From Terfezia claveryi (lineage: Eukaryota; Ascomycota; Pezizomycetes; Pezizales; Pezizaceae), in assembly GCA_015179025.1 (NCBI GenBank), contig WHUX01000201.1, forward strand, positions 1-64,000: 64,000 bases of DNA. The letters run 5' to 3'. Of the stretch, positions 29,861-42,467 are shown piece by piece. Each line of letters begins with the position of its first letter. The first letter of the stretch is position 1. Under the pieces are notes generated by a model. The model was given only the letters and a program-made list of their open reading frames with translations. It made no database searches and had not been told where the DNA came from. Made by a program: the position numbers and the translations under genes.

Positions 29861-32800
29861 AGGAAAAGGAGAGTCCCTTGCTTAGTTACTGACACTAGTA
29901 AAGGACCTGCCCAGGGTCATTTATCTTTGTCTGCATTTTCTTTACCTACATCTATATCTGTTGATAAGTCTCACCTGTTTGGCGAGCACTTCGTTGTACC
30001 TATAACTGTCAAGTTCAATAATAAAACAGTGGTTACATCAGCTCTCATGAATTGTAGTGCTTCAGAAATAGCATTCATTGACCAGACTTTCATCAGTAAA
30101 AACTCTATACCAACCTCTAAGCTAAAGACCTCCCACCTTCTTGATGTTATTGATGGCCGCCCTCTCTCTTCGAGGGTGATTACCGACCTCGTATGCCTGC
30201 CCAGTGCCATGGGTAATCACTTAGAAGATTTCCCAATGTTCGTAATCAAGCTAAAGTATCCAATTGTCCTTAAGATCCCCTGGCTTAGAATGTATGATGT
30301 ATCAGTCAGCTTTTGCTCTTACACCTTGTGATTTAACAGCCCTTATTGCAAAAGATGCTGTGGGGATTCAAAAACTACTGTCACTAGGCTGTGCACATTA
30401 CTACTTCTAATAATCTACCTGACTCAGGTAGTACTCCCACCTGTACACATTAATGTCCCTATTCCTCCTGTTACCCCTGTTCCTCCAGTTTCTTTAATAT
30501 CTCCTGCTCCCACAAAACCACTGAATATTAACTTCATTGGAGCAGGGGCTTTTGCTTACCTTACTAGATGACATAAGCTCAAGGCATATACTCTTTCGAT
30601 CTATTAAATTAATCTGGAGATTAACAAACTACAGTTCAAAGAGAAATAGAAATCCCTTGTCCTAGATAAATACCATAAGATCATAGACCTATTCTCTGAG
30701 AAAGCCACAGAAAAGTTTGCCCCCCACTAGCCATATGATCCTACCATCCCCTTTTTGGAAGGCAAGACCCCTCCTCATAGACCATTATATAAAATGTCTT
30801 GAGCAGAACTAGAGGCCTTGAAAAAGTACCTAAAGGAAAACCTCAACAAGAGCTTCATTCGGCATAGCTCTTCTCTAGCTGGTGCACCTATGTTGTTTGT
30901 GAAGAAATCAGATAACTCCTTTAAGTTGTGTATAGACTATTGTGGCCTGAATGAGATCACAGTAAAGAACAGGTACCTCCTACCCTTGATCCAAGAAATA
31001 TTAGCTAGGTTGTCAAAAGCAAAATGGTTTACCAAGCTAGACTTGAGAGGAGCCTACAACCTGGTATGGATTGCAGAGGGTGAGGAATGGAAAATGGCCT
31101 TTTGCAACCAATATGGCCATTTCAAGTATAACATTATACCTTTTGGGTTGTCCAATGCTCTAGCATCTTTCCAGCACTTTATAAATGACACCCTGTGGGA
31201 CTTTCTGGATATATTCTGTATAGCCTACCTTGACAATATCCTCATTTACTCGAATTCCCTAGCTGAATACAAAATCCATGTCTGGCAAGTCCTAGAGAAA
31301 CTGGAACCAGCCGAGTTATACCTCAAGCTAGAAAAATATAAATTCCATATGCAAGAGGTGAAGTATCTGGACTTAATAATAACTATGGATGGTATTAGAA
31401 TGTACCTTGCAAAGGTCTCTGCAATCCAGGAGTGGGAAACCTCTACTAACCTCAAAGACATTTACACTTTCCAAGGCTTCACTAACTTCTATTGCCGGTT
31501 TATATTGGAGTATTCAAGGATTGTAACACCCCTAATAGCCCTTACCAAGACAAAGATAGAAGTCAGAACTCCCTCAACTAAATCAATGAAAAAGGCCTTC
31601 TAGTAGAATCCAGCAGCCCACGCTACCTTTGAGAATCTCAAAAAGGCCTTCTATTCAGCCCCGATCCTGGCCCATTTTGACCTTGATCATGAATGCATTA
31701 TTGAAACTGATACCTCCAACTATATCTCTGCAGGGATCTTGTTTCAGAACAATAATAATGGCATTCTCCACCCTGTAGCATACTTCTTTAAAAAGCACTC
31801 CCTAGTGGAGTATAATTATAAGATCTATGACAAAGAATTAATGGCCATTATAAGAGCATTCGAGGAATGGAGACCACACCTGGAATCGGCAAAGAGGGTT
31901 ATCGAGGTCCTCTGTGACCATAAGAACCTAGAGTACTTCACAACTACCAAATCACTAAACCGCTAACAGGCTAGGTGGTTAGAATTCCTCTCTCGGTTTA
32001 ACTTCAAGATCAGATACCACTCTGGAAAGGCTGGTGGCAAACCGGATACGTTAACCAGGAGATCAAGAGATCTTGATAAAGGAGGGGATGAAAGGCTGAA
32101 GTACTAGAATCAGGTGGTACTGAAACCTGAAAATCTCGATCTCGCAGCCAATACTCTTGCTGATGCCGATGCCAAGATGGAAGATGGACCAGACCTCGGG
32201 GCAGACCTTCTTCGGCAGGTACGGCAGGCATATGCAGAGGACCTCCTGGTCAAGGAAATAGTTGCTGCAGTGGAATCTGGACAATGCCGTTATACTAAGA
32301 TTTCCCTAGCTAAGTGTACCACTCAGGATAGCCTCCTATACCACCTAAACTGGCTCTATATACCGGAAGAAAACTTGCACCTCAGCTTGATTGGGGAACA
32401 CTATAATATTTTAGCTACTGGCTACTCTGGAATAGCTAAGACCCTAGAGCTGCTAGCTAGGCAATACATTTGGATCGATCAGTAGAAAGACGTGGAAAAG
32501 TATATGCAGAACTGCCATACCTGTAAAAGATCGAAGCCTACCCGCCATGCCCTCTATAGAACTTTGAAGCCTATGGAGATCCCAAACAAGCCCTGGCAGT
32601 ACTTAACTATGAATTTCGTGACTGGGCTACCTGAGGACTTATGATTCAATGCTATCCTAATAGTAGTGGACCAGCTAACTAAAATGAGGTACGTAGTACC
32701 CTGTTGGGATACTTGCTCGGCCCCTGAGCTGGCTACTCTTTACTTGAATAATGAATTCCATTACCATGGCCTTCTCGAGTCAATAGTATCTAATCGAGGC

Positions 32801-33662
32801 CCTCAGTTCATATTGGACTTCTGGAAATCATTCTGCACGCTCTGGGGGAATCAAAGTCTACCTGTTCATGAGGTATCATCCCCAGACTGATGGCCAATTA
32901 AAACGAATGAACGCCATAATGGAACAATATTTGAGAGCTTACACCAGCTATCAACAGAACAACTGGGTATCATTGTTGGCCACCTGCAAATTCTCCGCCA
33001 ACAATCAGTTCTCTGAAATCCAAAAGACCTCCCCATTCCTAGCCAATTATAGATGGCACCCTCGGTTCGTGAACTCACTAGCACCTCTGTACAAGGCCAG
33101 GGAGAATGCCTCAGCCAAGTAGTTTACCATACAGATTTCTAAACTCCACTCTACCCTGAAGGCTGAGTTGGGTTATACTCAGGTTAGGCAAGCAAAATAT
33201 GCCAATAGTTCTAGGTTACCAGCCCCCAAATACCAACCAGGAGATAAGGTATGGCTTTCTAGCAGACACTTCTAGACAGAACGACCCTCTTGTAAGTTGG
33301 ATCACAAGTTCCTAGGCCCCTATAAGGTGTTAGCAGCTATAGGCACTTATGTTTATTGGCTGAGGTTTCCCAAGAATATTAAGTACCATCTGGTCGATTA
33401 TGTCTTAGAGATCGAGCCAGGTGGTGATGATCCCCTTCCTGGGCAAAAGCACCCCCTACCTCCTCTAGTGATGATCGCAAGTGAACAGGAGTGAGAGGTT
33501 GAGGAGATACTGGACTCAAAGAAACACTATAGATGAGTTCAGTATAAGGTCAAGTGGTTAGGGGATGAGGAGGCTACCTAGCAACCTGCAGAGGACTTGG
33601 AGAACGTACAGGACCTCGTTAGCCTGTTTCACTAATGATACTCAAAGAAGTCCAGCCCAGTC
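29861..33662 (+). pseudogene. Gypsy-B pol
   Basis: Protease (29927-30330) with LMNCSASEIAFID, i.e. catalytic DCG turned NCS; linker with Pro-rich text (30460-30510); RT in a 261-codon open run (30818-31603) with [12 protein letters not shown] and YLDNILIYS in place of YLDD; RNase H (31680-31960); tether with ADADAK (32155-32185); integrase 32200-33120 with SNRGPQF and LKRMNAIMEQ segments; chromodomain near 33490-33600 with a TGA inside. The heptamer at the gag-pol junction reads AGGAAAA (29861-29867). Inactive. Confidence 0.88.
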
Positions 33663-33808
33663 GATTGATGTCATGACTCTGTGTCTTTGTTGTATTTTGG
33701 AGTTGGGGTTGTTGTTTTTACTCTTGTTGTTATTTTCTGTGTTGATTTTGCAGGTTGTTGTGCCCAGGCCTCCTAGTTGCTGAAGCTCTAGCCTAAAGAG
33801 AGGGATAG

Positions 33809-34288
33809 TGTCACAACCATGTACTCAGTTGTCCTCGCCATCACCTGCGATGCAGGTGATGGGTTATTACTATTGTTGTCTTTGTCATCACCTGCGATCG
33901 CAGGTGATGGGTTATTGTTATCGTTATCTTGCTTAGCTTTTGAGATAGGGAAGCTTATTTCCCCCATTGCCCTGACCGAGTTATGTATATATAGAGTCTG
34001 TCCACCGTATTGTCATTAGATTCTCATCCAACATCTTGTATATCTAATACAGGACTTTGCTTCTTCCAATGCTTGTGCACCTCCTTTATACACCTCCTTG
34101 TCTCGTGAACAGCTCTGCAGCCCTGCTGCCTCCTACTACTCCAGTGTGCCTCTCTCACTCTCGCCTTTGCCCCTGTACTAGCCTTTTCCCCTAGTCACAT
34201 ATGTAATGTTCCTATGTATATATTACCCTAAACTTACCCTTACCCCAGCATACCCCTTAGTCGCCTTGTCCCCAAAACTGTCATTACA
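33809..34288 (+). repeat. Gypsy-B 3' LTR (480 bp)
   Basis: Same termini as the 5' copy. U3 palindromes at 33839-33861 and 33886-33909 are better preserved; the second is a perfect 24-bp palindrome with half-site CATCACCTGCGA. AAAGAGAGGGATAG (33795-33808) is the polypurine tract. Confidence 0.92.
33839..33909. promoter_or_regulatory. Paired palindromes in U3 of Gypsy-B LTR
   Basis: Two dyads with half-site CATCACCTGC, 47 bp apart start to start, both upstream of the TATA box. See also 26543-26613, 6614-6685 and 45259-45328. The symmetry is directly visible; a regulatory role is inferred. Confidence 0.6.
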
Positions 34289-35457
34289 AAAAAAATCTTT
34301 CCCTCTACTAAAAACATTATATGTTTATAGGGTCAATGTAGTGTCAGCTTCTCCATGGCTTTCTAGAACAAGTCAATGAATTCATAGTATTCACTTGGAA
34401 CCATGGACTTCCATTCTTTCTTGGACTGCAGCTTATTGATTTTTAGGTTGACTTCGCAAATTGATAGGGTATGGGCTTTCTGCTTGTGCCTTCTGGTAAA
34501 GTAAACAAAGGCTCCTGCTCTAATAAAGTAGATATTGAGGGGTTTTAGTAGGGGGGTCTCTGCCACCACCTGGCTAGGGTCCACTATCTGGAGTGGTAGG
34601 GCATACAATCCTTAAACGATAGTCTGTGGAGTACCACAATGCTTCTCGCAATACCTACTGTTAAAGTTCTAGGTGTAAGAGTTAAAGTTAATAGAGATAT
34701 CATACATTTGAGGCCAGGGGATCCCTAGAACAATGGGGTATTTGAACTTGGTTACAAAAATAGTGAGGCTTTCCAAATGATCTCCAATAGCACTAGGTAG
34801 GCATGCGAGGTCAGTAATAGCTCCAGAGGAGATAGGGCAGCCATCAATGACATTAAGAAGGTAGGGGGTTTTTAGCTTAGCTATTAGTATCAAATTTTTA
34901 TTGACAAAGGTCTGATCAATGAAGGCTATTCCCGAAGTACTATAATCTATAAGAGCTGATATTACTACTGTTTTATCCTTAAATCTAATAGTTATTGTTA
35001 CTACAAAATGCTCGTCAAACAAGCAAGATTTATTAACAGATATAGATGCAGAAACAGAGAAAGACAACAAAGCCAATTGACCTAATGCAGGTCCCTTCCT
35101 AGTGTCAGTCACTAGGTAAGGGACAGGGCTTTTCCTGATGTATCTACTTTTTCGATCCTAGATTCAAAGATAGTATAGGCAGCCATTAAGTGGTTTTTGC
35201 GGAGGGGATATACTGCAATAAAATGGTCCTCTTTTCTATATGCTATATACAGCCCATTCATTCAGCAATGATCTTTCTCCTCCTGGGTGAACTGGGGTCT
35301 TCCAGAAGAGAGATTTATGTGGGTGGGCCCTCCTACTACCAACGATGGATGTGTTGGTTTATTGTCGGGTGTGGAGGGTTATTGCTGCTGTTGTTACCAC
35401 CGGGGGCATGCTGCTGGAAAACTTATTCAAGTAGTTGTGGTTGGGTCAGTCCTCTGA
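34289..35457 (-). pseudogene. Gypsy-C gag end, protease and RT start
   Basis: The protease frame (34669-35112) is open for 147 codons and carries LIDYSTSGIAFID near 34930-34960; the catalytic DCG/DSG has decayed to DYS. The linker (34363-34608) leads to the RT N-terminus (MVPSEYYEFIDLF). The gag end with a damaged zinc knuckle lies at 35230-35300. The frameshift heptamer region reads AGGAAAA (complement of 35130-35136). Gypsy-B cuts the left end and Gypsy-D the right. Confidence 0.82.
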
Positions 35458-35462
35458 GGGCA

Positions 35463-35984
35463 TGTAACAAGGGCTCTGGGGGACAAGGTGACCAAGGGGT
35501 ACGTCAGGGAAGTAGCAAGGGGCAATTGCACATGTAGGAGCACTACGTGTGTGATCTGGGGAAAGGCTAGGGTAAGACATATGTAGGAATGCTACATGTG
35601 TGACCAGGGGGAGGCTAAGATGGGTGGCAAGGGCAAGAGGCAAGAGAGGCAGAGGGCAAGGGACACGAGACATGCGGAAGCAGTTGCCGCATATGTCAAG
35701 GGAGGCAGCTGGGCTGCAGAGATAAGGCGAGGAGATGCACAAGGGAGATGCACCAACGTGGAGAGAAGCAAGGCCCTGTATTGTATATACAAGATGTTGG
35801 ATGGTGATCCAACAAGAGGGCGGAGAGAGCAAGCTATATATACAGGATTCCTTTCTAGCTGCCAAGGCCACCGGAAGGAATAAGGTTCCCGAGACCCCTT
35901 ATTTCGGGAACAGAGATAACAACGATATCAATCAACAGATTCCATCCAACTCTCAAACCCGGCTAGGAAAGGACGGTTGTGACA
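35463..35984 (-). repeat. Gypsy-D 3' LTR (522 bp)
   Basis: On the plus strand TGTAACAAGG...TTGTGACA. Followed at 35985 by CTATCCCCCCTTTAGG, the complement of the polypurine tract. Carries only half of the U3 palindrome, like Gypsy-A. Confidence 0.93.
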
Positions 35985-36173
35985 CTATCCCCCCTTTAGG
36001 CTCAGAGCCCCAGCGACAAGACAAAAACAAACAAACAAAACAGGCGACTAAAACCAATAACCTATAACACAACCCCAACGCCAGAAGTACGTACCAACAA
36101 TAATCCCAACAACAACGACAATAACAATAGCGACAAAACAACCCTAATAACCAATTCTAGGATGACAAGAACA

Positions 36174-39100
36174 TCATTGGGCGGGGCGAGGCTTCCGGAG
36201 GTAACACTGGTGGAACAAGGTGACCAAGTCCTGTGTGTTTTCCAGGTCCTCCACTGGTTGCCAGGTCGTCTCCTCATCTCCCAGCCATTTGACCTTATAT
36301 TGCAGGTGCCCATACCTTCTTCGGGAGTCCAGCACTTCCTCTACCTCCCATTCCTCCTCACTTCGATAACCATGGGGGAGGTGGAGGGTGTTTCTGGCCG
36401 GAGAGAGGGTCGCTAGCGGCAGGCTCGATCTCGGAGACATGGACGACTGGATGTCATTTGATGTCCTTGGGGAACCTCAGGTGGTAGGCATGAGTGCCCA
36501 CAGCGGCCAACACCTCAAATGGACCTAGGAACTTGTGGTCGAGCTTGCGGGAGGGCCGTTCTGTTTGGAAGTGCCAGCTGGAGAGCCATACTTTGTCACC
36601 TGGCTGATATCTGGGGGCTGGCAACCATGAGCCGTTGGCATATTCGGCTTGCCTGGCTTCCGCATACCTCAGCTCTGCCTTTAGGGTCGAGTGGAGCTCA
36701 GCGATTCCAGCTGCGAATTCCTTGGCTGGGGGTTGGGCTTTCTGTAGGGGAGCTAGGGTGTCCACGAATCGGGGGTGCCAACCGTAATTGGCCAGGAAAG
36801 GAGAGGTTTTGGAGGATTCCGAGAACTGGTTGTTCACGGCGAATTCACAGGTGGCCAGCAGCGAAACCCAGTTATCCTGCTGGTAGTTGACAAAGGCCCG
36901 CAGATATTGCTCCATAATGGCATTCATCCTCTCCGATTGGCCGTCCGTCTGGGGGTGATATGCTGTTGGCAGGCGTACTTTGGTCCCTAGAAGTTCGCAG
37001 AAGGCTTGCCAGAATTCTAAGGTAAACTGAGGGTCACAGTCGGATACGATCGACTCAGGAAGACCATGGTATTGGAATACATTATTGAGGTAGAGATTGG
37101 CTAACTCTAGGGTGGAGCAGGTGTCCCGGCAAGGTATAATATACCTCATTTTCGTCAACTGATCTATCACCATCAAGATGGCATTGAACCCCGAATCTTC
37201 TGGCAACCCTGTCACGAAGTGCATAGTCAGGTGCAGCCACGGACTATCAGGGATATCCAGAGGTTTTAGGGTCCCATACGGGGTGTGGTGGACAGGCTTA
37301 GCACGCTTGCAAACGTGGCAGTTCCGTACGTACCGCTCCACATCCTTCCGTTGGTCAATCCATGTGTATTCCCTGGCCAGAAGCTCTAACATTTTGGCCA
37401 CTCCAGGGTGACCTGCAACCAGGCTGTCATGGTGTTCCTTGATCAATCGAAGGCGCAGCTCTCCTTCCGGCACATACAGCCGTTCGAGGTGGTAGAGGAG
37501 GCCTTCCTGGATGGTACACTCGGCTAGGGAGATCTTGGGGTGGCGGCGCTAGCCAGAATCCACTGTGGTGATAATTTCCTTGGCCAGGGGGTCGTCCTCA
37601 TATACCTGTCTCACTAGTTGTCAGAGGTCAGCCTCAGCTTCAGCTTCCGCATCAGCCTCAGCCTCAGCTTCCGCTAGGGTATTGGCCGCTAGGTCGAGAT
37701 TTTCAGGTTTCAGTACCACCTGATTTTGGTATTTTAGCCTTTTATCCCCCCCTTTAGGGAGGTTACCTGATGTCCTAGTCAAGGCGTCCGGTTTCCCACC
37801 AGCCTTGCCTGGCCGGTATTTGATCTTGAAGTTGAACCGAGATAAGAACTCCGACCACCTGGCCTGCCGTCGGTTAAGCAGTTTGGTGGTGGTGAAATAC
37901 TCAAGGTTCTTATGATCGGACAACACCTCAATAATCCCCTTGGCTGACTACAGGTGAGGCCTCTATACCTCAAAAGCTCGGACAATGGCCATTAATTCCT
38001 TATCATAGATCTCATAATTACACTCCGCCAGAGAGTGCTTTTTGGAGAAATAGGCCACTAGGTGGAGGACTCTATTGACATACTGGGACAGGATTCCAGC
38101 GGAGACATAGTCGGAGGCATCTGTTTCCACGATACACTCACTATCGGGATCAATGTGAGCTAGTATGGGTGCTGAGCAGAAGGCTTCCTTGAGGTTCTGG
38201 AAGGCGGATTGGACTTCTGGACTCCAGTGGAATCACCAGTCCTTTTTGGTCAGGGCTTTGATGGGGGCCACGATCTTGGAATATCCTAGAATGAACTGTC
38301 GGTAAAAGTTGGCGAATCCCAGAAAGGCCTGGACATCCTTGAGATTTGCTGGGATTTCCCATTCCTGAACGGTGGTGACCTTGGCAGGGTCCATTCTAAT
38401 ACCTTCCGTGGTGATGATCAACCCTAGATACTTAACCTCCTGCACATGGAACTTGCATTTCTCGGGCTTGAGGTACAACCCAGCTTGCTCCAGCTTCTCC
38501 AATACCTGCCAGACATGAATCTTGTGCTCTGCCAGGGTGTCTGAATAAATCAAGATATCATCGAGGTAAGCCATGCAGAACACATCCAGAAAGTCCCGTT
38601 AGGTGTCATTGATGAAGTGCTGGAAGGAGGCAGGGGCGTTGGTTAGGCCAAAGGGCATGACATTGTATTTGAAGTGGCCGTAACGTGTCTGGAAGGCCGT
38701 TTTCCACTCCTCCCCTTCGGCGATCTGTACCAGGGTGTACGCCCCTCGCAAGTCCAATTTGGTAAACCATTTCGCCTTGGAAAGCCTGGCTAATGTCTCC
38801 TGGATCAGAGGTAGGGGGTATCTGTTTTTGACCGTTATTTCGTTCAGGCCACAATAATAAACACACAACCGAAGGGAGCCATCCGACTTCTTCACGAAAA
38901 GCACTGGAGCACCTGCTGGTGAGAAGCTGTGGCGAATGAAGCTCTTGTTGAGGTTTTCCTCCAAGTATTTCTTCAACGATTCCAGCTCCAACCGGGACAT
39001 TCCGTAGAGGGGCCCATTGGGGGTGGTCTTCCCCTCTATCAGTGGAATAGTATGGTCATATGGCCAGTGGGGTGCGAGCTTTTCTGCGGCCTTCTCCGAG

Positions 39101-39977
39101 AACAGGTCGATGAATTCGTGGTATTCGTCCGGTACCATAGACTTCTACTCCTCCTTTGAAAAATGTCTTATTAATCATCAGGTTCACCTTATGTATGGAC
39201 AGGGCATGAGCCTTCAGCTTGTGCCTTCTAGTAAGGTAAGCGAAAGCCTCTGCCCCAATAAAGCTAATATTTAGGGGCTTTGGGGGAGGTTGAACAGGGG
39301 GGGGAATAGGGGGAACGGGGGGAACGGGAGGAACGGGGGGAACGGGGGGAACAGGGGGAGCAGGGCAGTGAGCAGCATTGATGTGCGCGGGCTGGTGTAC
39401 CACTTAGGTTGGGTGGATTATCAGGGGTAGTAATGCACATAGCCCCATGACGGTGATTTTTGGACCTCCACAGTTTGTTCTGCAATAATGCAATAATGGC
39501 TATTGAATTGCAAGGTGTAAGAGCCGAAGCTGACTGACACATCATGCATTCTGAGCCAGGGGATCCCAAGGACAATTGGATATTTTAGTTTGGTCACAAA
39601 CATTGGGAGGTCCTCCGAATGGTCTCCAATGGCACTGGGCAGACACGCGAGGTGGGTAATAGCCCCAAAAGAGATAGGACGGCCGTCAATGACATCAAGA
39701 AGGCGGGGGTCTTTAGCTTGGAGGTTGGTATGGAGTTTTTACTGACGAAGGTCTGATCAATAAAGGCTATCCCCGTAGCACCACAATCTATGAGAGCTGA
39801 TGTTACTACTGTTTTACCATTGAATTTAACAGTTATTGGTACTACAAAACGCTCGCCAAACAAGCGAGATTCATCAACAGACATAGATGCAGGCAAAGAA
39901 AATGCAGACAAAGATAAATGACCCATAATAGGTCCCTTGCTAGTGTCAGCAACTAGGCAAGGGACTCCGCTTTTCCC
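36174..39977 (-). pseudogene. Gypsy-D pol
   Basis: Protease 39594-39975 with LIDCGATGIAFID; PPVPP-rich linker (39285-39365); RT 39138-38599 ([12 protein letters not shown]) and 38583-38233 with intact YLDD; RNase H to about 37800; Ala/Glu/Asp tether (37625-37680); integrase in a 339-codon frame (36454-37473) with HHDSLVAGHPG, CHVCKRAK, VSDCDPQF (RG changed to CD) and DGQSERMNAIMEQ; chromodomain EEWEVEEVLDSRRRYGHLQYKVKWLGDEETTWQPVEDL in 36174-36440. The complement of 39971-39977 is the frameshift heptamer GGGAAAA. Stops near 37545 and 37620 and frameshifts in RNase H disable it. Confidence 0.92.
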
Positions 39978-41086
39978 AACTCCTCTGGGGTCTCTGACAC
40001 CGTATGTATGGCCAGGGAGCGATTCTTTCGAAGGGGGCAAGCTATAATGAAGTGGTCGGCCTTCCTACAGGCTATGCATAGCCCATTATTCCGGCGGCGT
40101 TCCCTCTCTTCTTGGGTCAGGCAAGGCCTGCCTGCCGATAGATCCATAGGCACTGGTCCACCAGCTACGAGGGAAGGGTGGGCTGGGTTGTTGGTAATAG
40201 GGGTCTGTGGCTGAGTGCGAGCAGGTGAGAAAGTCGAGCGGGGGGCTGCGGTGGGGGAGGCCTTCAGGCTATTTCTAAACCTGGCCATCTTTTGCTCCAA
40301 TCGGCTAGCCTGATCAATGAACTCTTCGAGGGTGTGGACATCTGGGAAATTGATGAGTGCCTGCCTTAGCTCTACACTTAGGCCTTCCTAGAATTGATCC
40401 AATTTTATTTTGTCACTCCAGTCGACTTCAGCAGCCAACCTAGAGAATTCAGCCACATAGGTGGCGAGGTCGGTGTTCTTTTGTCGAAGGGCTCGAAGGG
40501 CTCTTGTGACCATTCCTTCTGGATCCGGATCCCCAAACGCTCGGTCAAGGATAATGAATAAGGCGGAAATGTCTGCTAGATTGATCCCTGTTCCCAAAAC
40601 ATAGGGCTGGACTTGGTCCAGAGCCTTCCCCTCCACCAGGCCATAAACGTAGGCGAGCTTGTGCTGGGTAGTTGGAAATTTAGCAGCATCTCCATTGAGC
40701 TTAATATTGATCGAGTTTTTCTAGGCCTTGAGGCGGGCACGTTTACCATTAAATTTGGGTGGGGTGTGGAGGTCTTGGGTTTTGGCGGGTGTGGCAGTCG
40801 CCGGTGCCTGTGCGGTTGCGGCGGCAAGGGCACGGTTGAGATTGCGAATAGTTACTCGGTCATCTGCAAGGTCCTCTCGGAGAAGAAGGATTTCATCTTC
40901 GGCTTCTTTCAGCCTTCGTTCGGTGTTCTGGAGCTCCGCTCCTTGTTTTTTGCCAATCTTATAGGTGGCAGTGAAGATATCGATGGCCATTTAGCGGTAT
41001 TCCAACAGCTGGGCAGGGTCTGAGGGTATTGGGGTTTCCCTCCATGCTTGGAACCTATTGGTGGGTAACAGGGTTGGTTCGGACAT
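39953..41086 (-). pseudogene. Gypsy-D gag
   Basis: ATG at the complement of 41084-41086, stop TAG at 39953-39955. Same domain order as Gypsy-A gag: coiled coil (40940-40850), capsid-like core, PMDLSAGRPCLTQEERERRR, and CCHC knuckle CIACRKADHFIIAC (about 40036-40077). Stops replace CAA near 40992 (YR*MAIDI) and others at 40735 and 40388. Equivalent in length to Gypsy-A gag (about 378 codons). Confidence 0.9.
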
Positions 41087-41122
41087 GACAGCGTACCAGT
41101 TGGTCAAGAAGATCCAACGTAG

Positions 41123-41634
41123 TGTAATGAGGGCTCTGGGGCAAGGGGTACGCCGGGGAAGTGGCAAGGGGCAATCGCACATGTAGGAGCGCTACATGTT
41201 TGATCTGGGGAAAGGCTAGGGTAAGACACATGTAGGAATGCTACCTGTGTGACCAGGGGGAGGCTGAGACGGGAGGCAAGGGCAAGAGGCAAGAGAGGCA
41301 GAGGGTAAGAGACACGAGACACATGGAAGCAGTTGCCGCGTGTATTAAGGGAGGCAGCTGGGCTGCAGAGACAAGGCGAGGAGGTGCACAAGGGAGATGC
41401 ACCAACATGGAGGGAAGCAAGGCCCTGTATTGGATATACAAGACATTGGATGGGTATCCAACGAGAGGGCGGAGAGAGCAAGCTATATATACAGGATTCC
41501 TTCCTGGCTGGCCAAGGCCACCGGAAGGAATAAGGTTCCCGAGACCTCTTATCTCGGGAACAGAGATAATAATGATATCAATCAACGGATTCCGTCCGAC
41601 TCTCAAACCTGGCTAGGAAAGGACGGTTGTGACA
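41123..41634 (-). repeat. Gypsy-D 5' LTR (512 bp)
   Basis: Same termini as the 3' copy; the primer site GATCCAACGTAG (complement CTACGTTGGATC) adjoins at 41111-41122. About 10 bases shorter because of a deletion near 41145. Confidence 0.93.
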
Positions 41635-41639
41635 GGGCC

Positions 41640-42435
41640 CCTGAGTGCCACCCTCTACTATTCTACCCAGCTGGCCTATACAATAAGCTCTTCCAAAGTT
41701 TGAGTCAACAGGCAATATACTAAGGCCTGTTTAAGTTCAAAGGAAAGGCTGGTTTTGAATTGATCAAGTTTAGCCTCATCATTCCATCTGAATTTGGCTG
41801 GCAACCTGGAGAATTCAGCGATATAGGTTGACAAGTCATTGTTCTTTTGCCTAAGGTCTATTAGGGCCCAGCTGGTCATCCTCTTAGAGTCTGAATCCCC
41901 AAAGGCTTAATTTAGGAGTACCATTAAGGCCAAGACATCAGCCAAATCCAGTCCAGTGGCCTTAATGAATAGTTGAACTTGGTTCATGGCCTTGCCTTCC
42001 AATAGCCCATAAATGTACGAGAGCTAGTATTGGATTGTAGGAACTTGGCCGAGTCCCCTGATAGCTTAATCTGTACCAAGTTCTTCTATGCTCTCAGCAT
42101 GTCTCGATCCCCATTAAACTTAGGTGGAGCTAGAAATTCCTGTGTTTTAGGTGCTTTCTAGTAGTCTATAGTATCCAGGGCATGGTTAGCCTATAGGTGG
42201 TGTTTCGGTCCTCCATTGCTTCCTCCTAAAGGAGAGTGATTATGTCTTCAGTGGACTTGAGTTGTTGCTTGGCTGTCAGAAGGTTAGCACCTTATTGCTC
42301 ACCAATTGTATAGGTGGCTAAGAATATGTTAATGATTGTTCTATGGTACTCTAGAAGCTGAGCTAGGTTGGAGGGGATTAGGGTCTCCCTCTAGACTTGA
42401 AATCTAATAGTAGGTAGAAGAGATAACTTGGATAT
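41640..42435 (-). pseudogene. Gypsy-C gag, N-terminal and capsid part
   Basis: Continues the gag interrupted by Gypsy-D. The complement gives RLPAKFRWNDEAKLDQFKTSLSFELKQAL-like capsid text and a coiled-coil segment upstream. The start codon found in Gypsy-A, -D and -1 is ATA here (complement of 42433-42435), a G-to-A loss of the initiator. Several stops occur. Nothing suggests an alternative start. Confidence 0.78.
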
Positions 42436-42467
42436 TGTACCAGTTGGTCAAATTGGATCCAACATAG

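Larger units (their letters stand above)
27032..29885 (+). pseudogene. Gypsy-B gag, split by the 1650-bp element
   Basis: ATG at 27032 (MATQETTSMLLEARFQAWQALPLPKNQ), coiled coil (about residues 50-105), capsid part to about 27850, then a QNQYLQN repeat-like stretch (27885-27965). The frame is cut at 28087 just before the zinc knuckle and resumes at 29738 with MHYLWQGRLLYGGMSPP-like text in the displaced frame; the knuckle itself reads CITCGKGDYFMAACP (29750-29795; His to Tyr). It ends at TAG 29883-29885. N-terminal text groups it with Gypsy-E and Gypsy-H. Many in-frame stops. Confidence 0.85.
26513..34288 (+). mobile_element. Gypsy-B: chromovirus containing a small LTR element
   Basis: Plus-strand element with two 480-bp LTRs (26513-26992 and 33809-34288), inserted in the RT start of Gypsy-C, whose sequence resumes at about 34289. 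Flanks are AGGGG (26508-26512) and AAAAA (34289-34293); these could be one duplication after G-to-A decay, but I cannot confirm it. Without the 28088-29737 insertion and one target copy it is about 6.1 kb. RT carries YLDN instead of YLDD, and stops are frequent. Confidence 0.92.
35463..41634 (-). mobile_element. Gypsy-D: complete chromovirus, sister of Gypsy-A
   Basis: Minus-strand element inserted in the gag of Gypsy-C. LTRs are 35463-35984 (3') and 41123-41634 (5'). Flanks GGGCA (35458-35462) and GGGCC (41635-41639) agree in 4 of 5 bases. LTR, gag and pol texts are very close to Gypsy-A, so both belong to one family. The 5' LTR lacks about 10 bases near its inner end (GGGCAAGGGG where others read GGGGGACAAGGCGACC). 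Gag has several stops; integrase is open for 339 codons. Confidence 0.94.
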
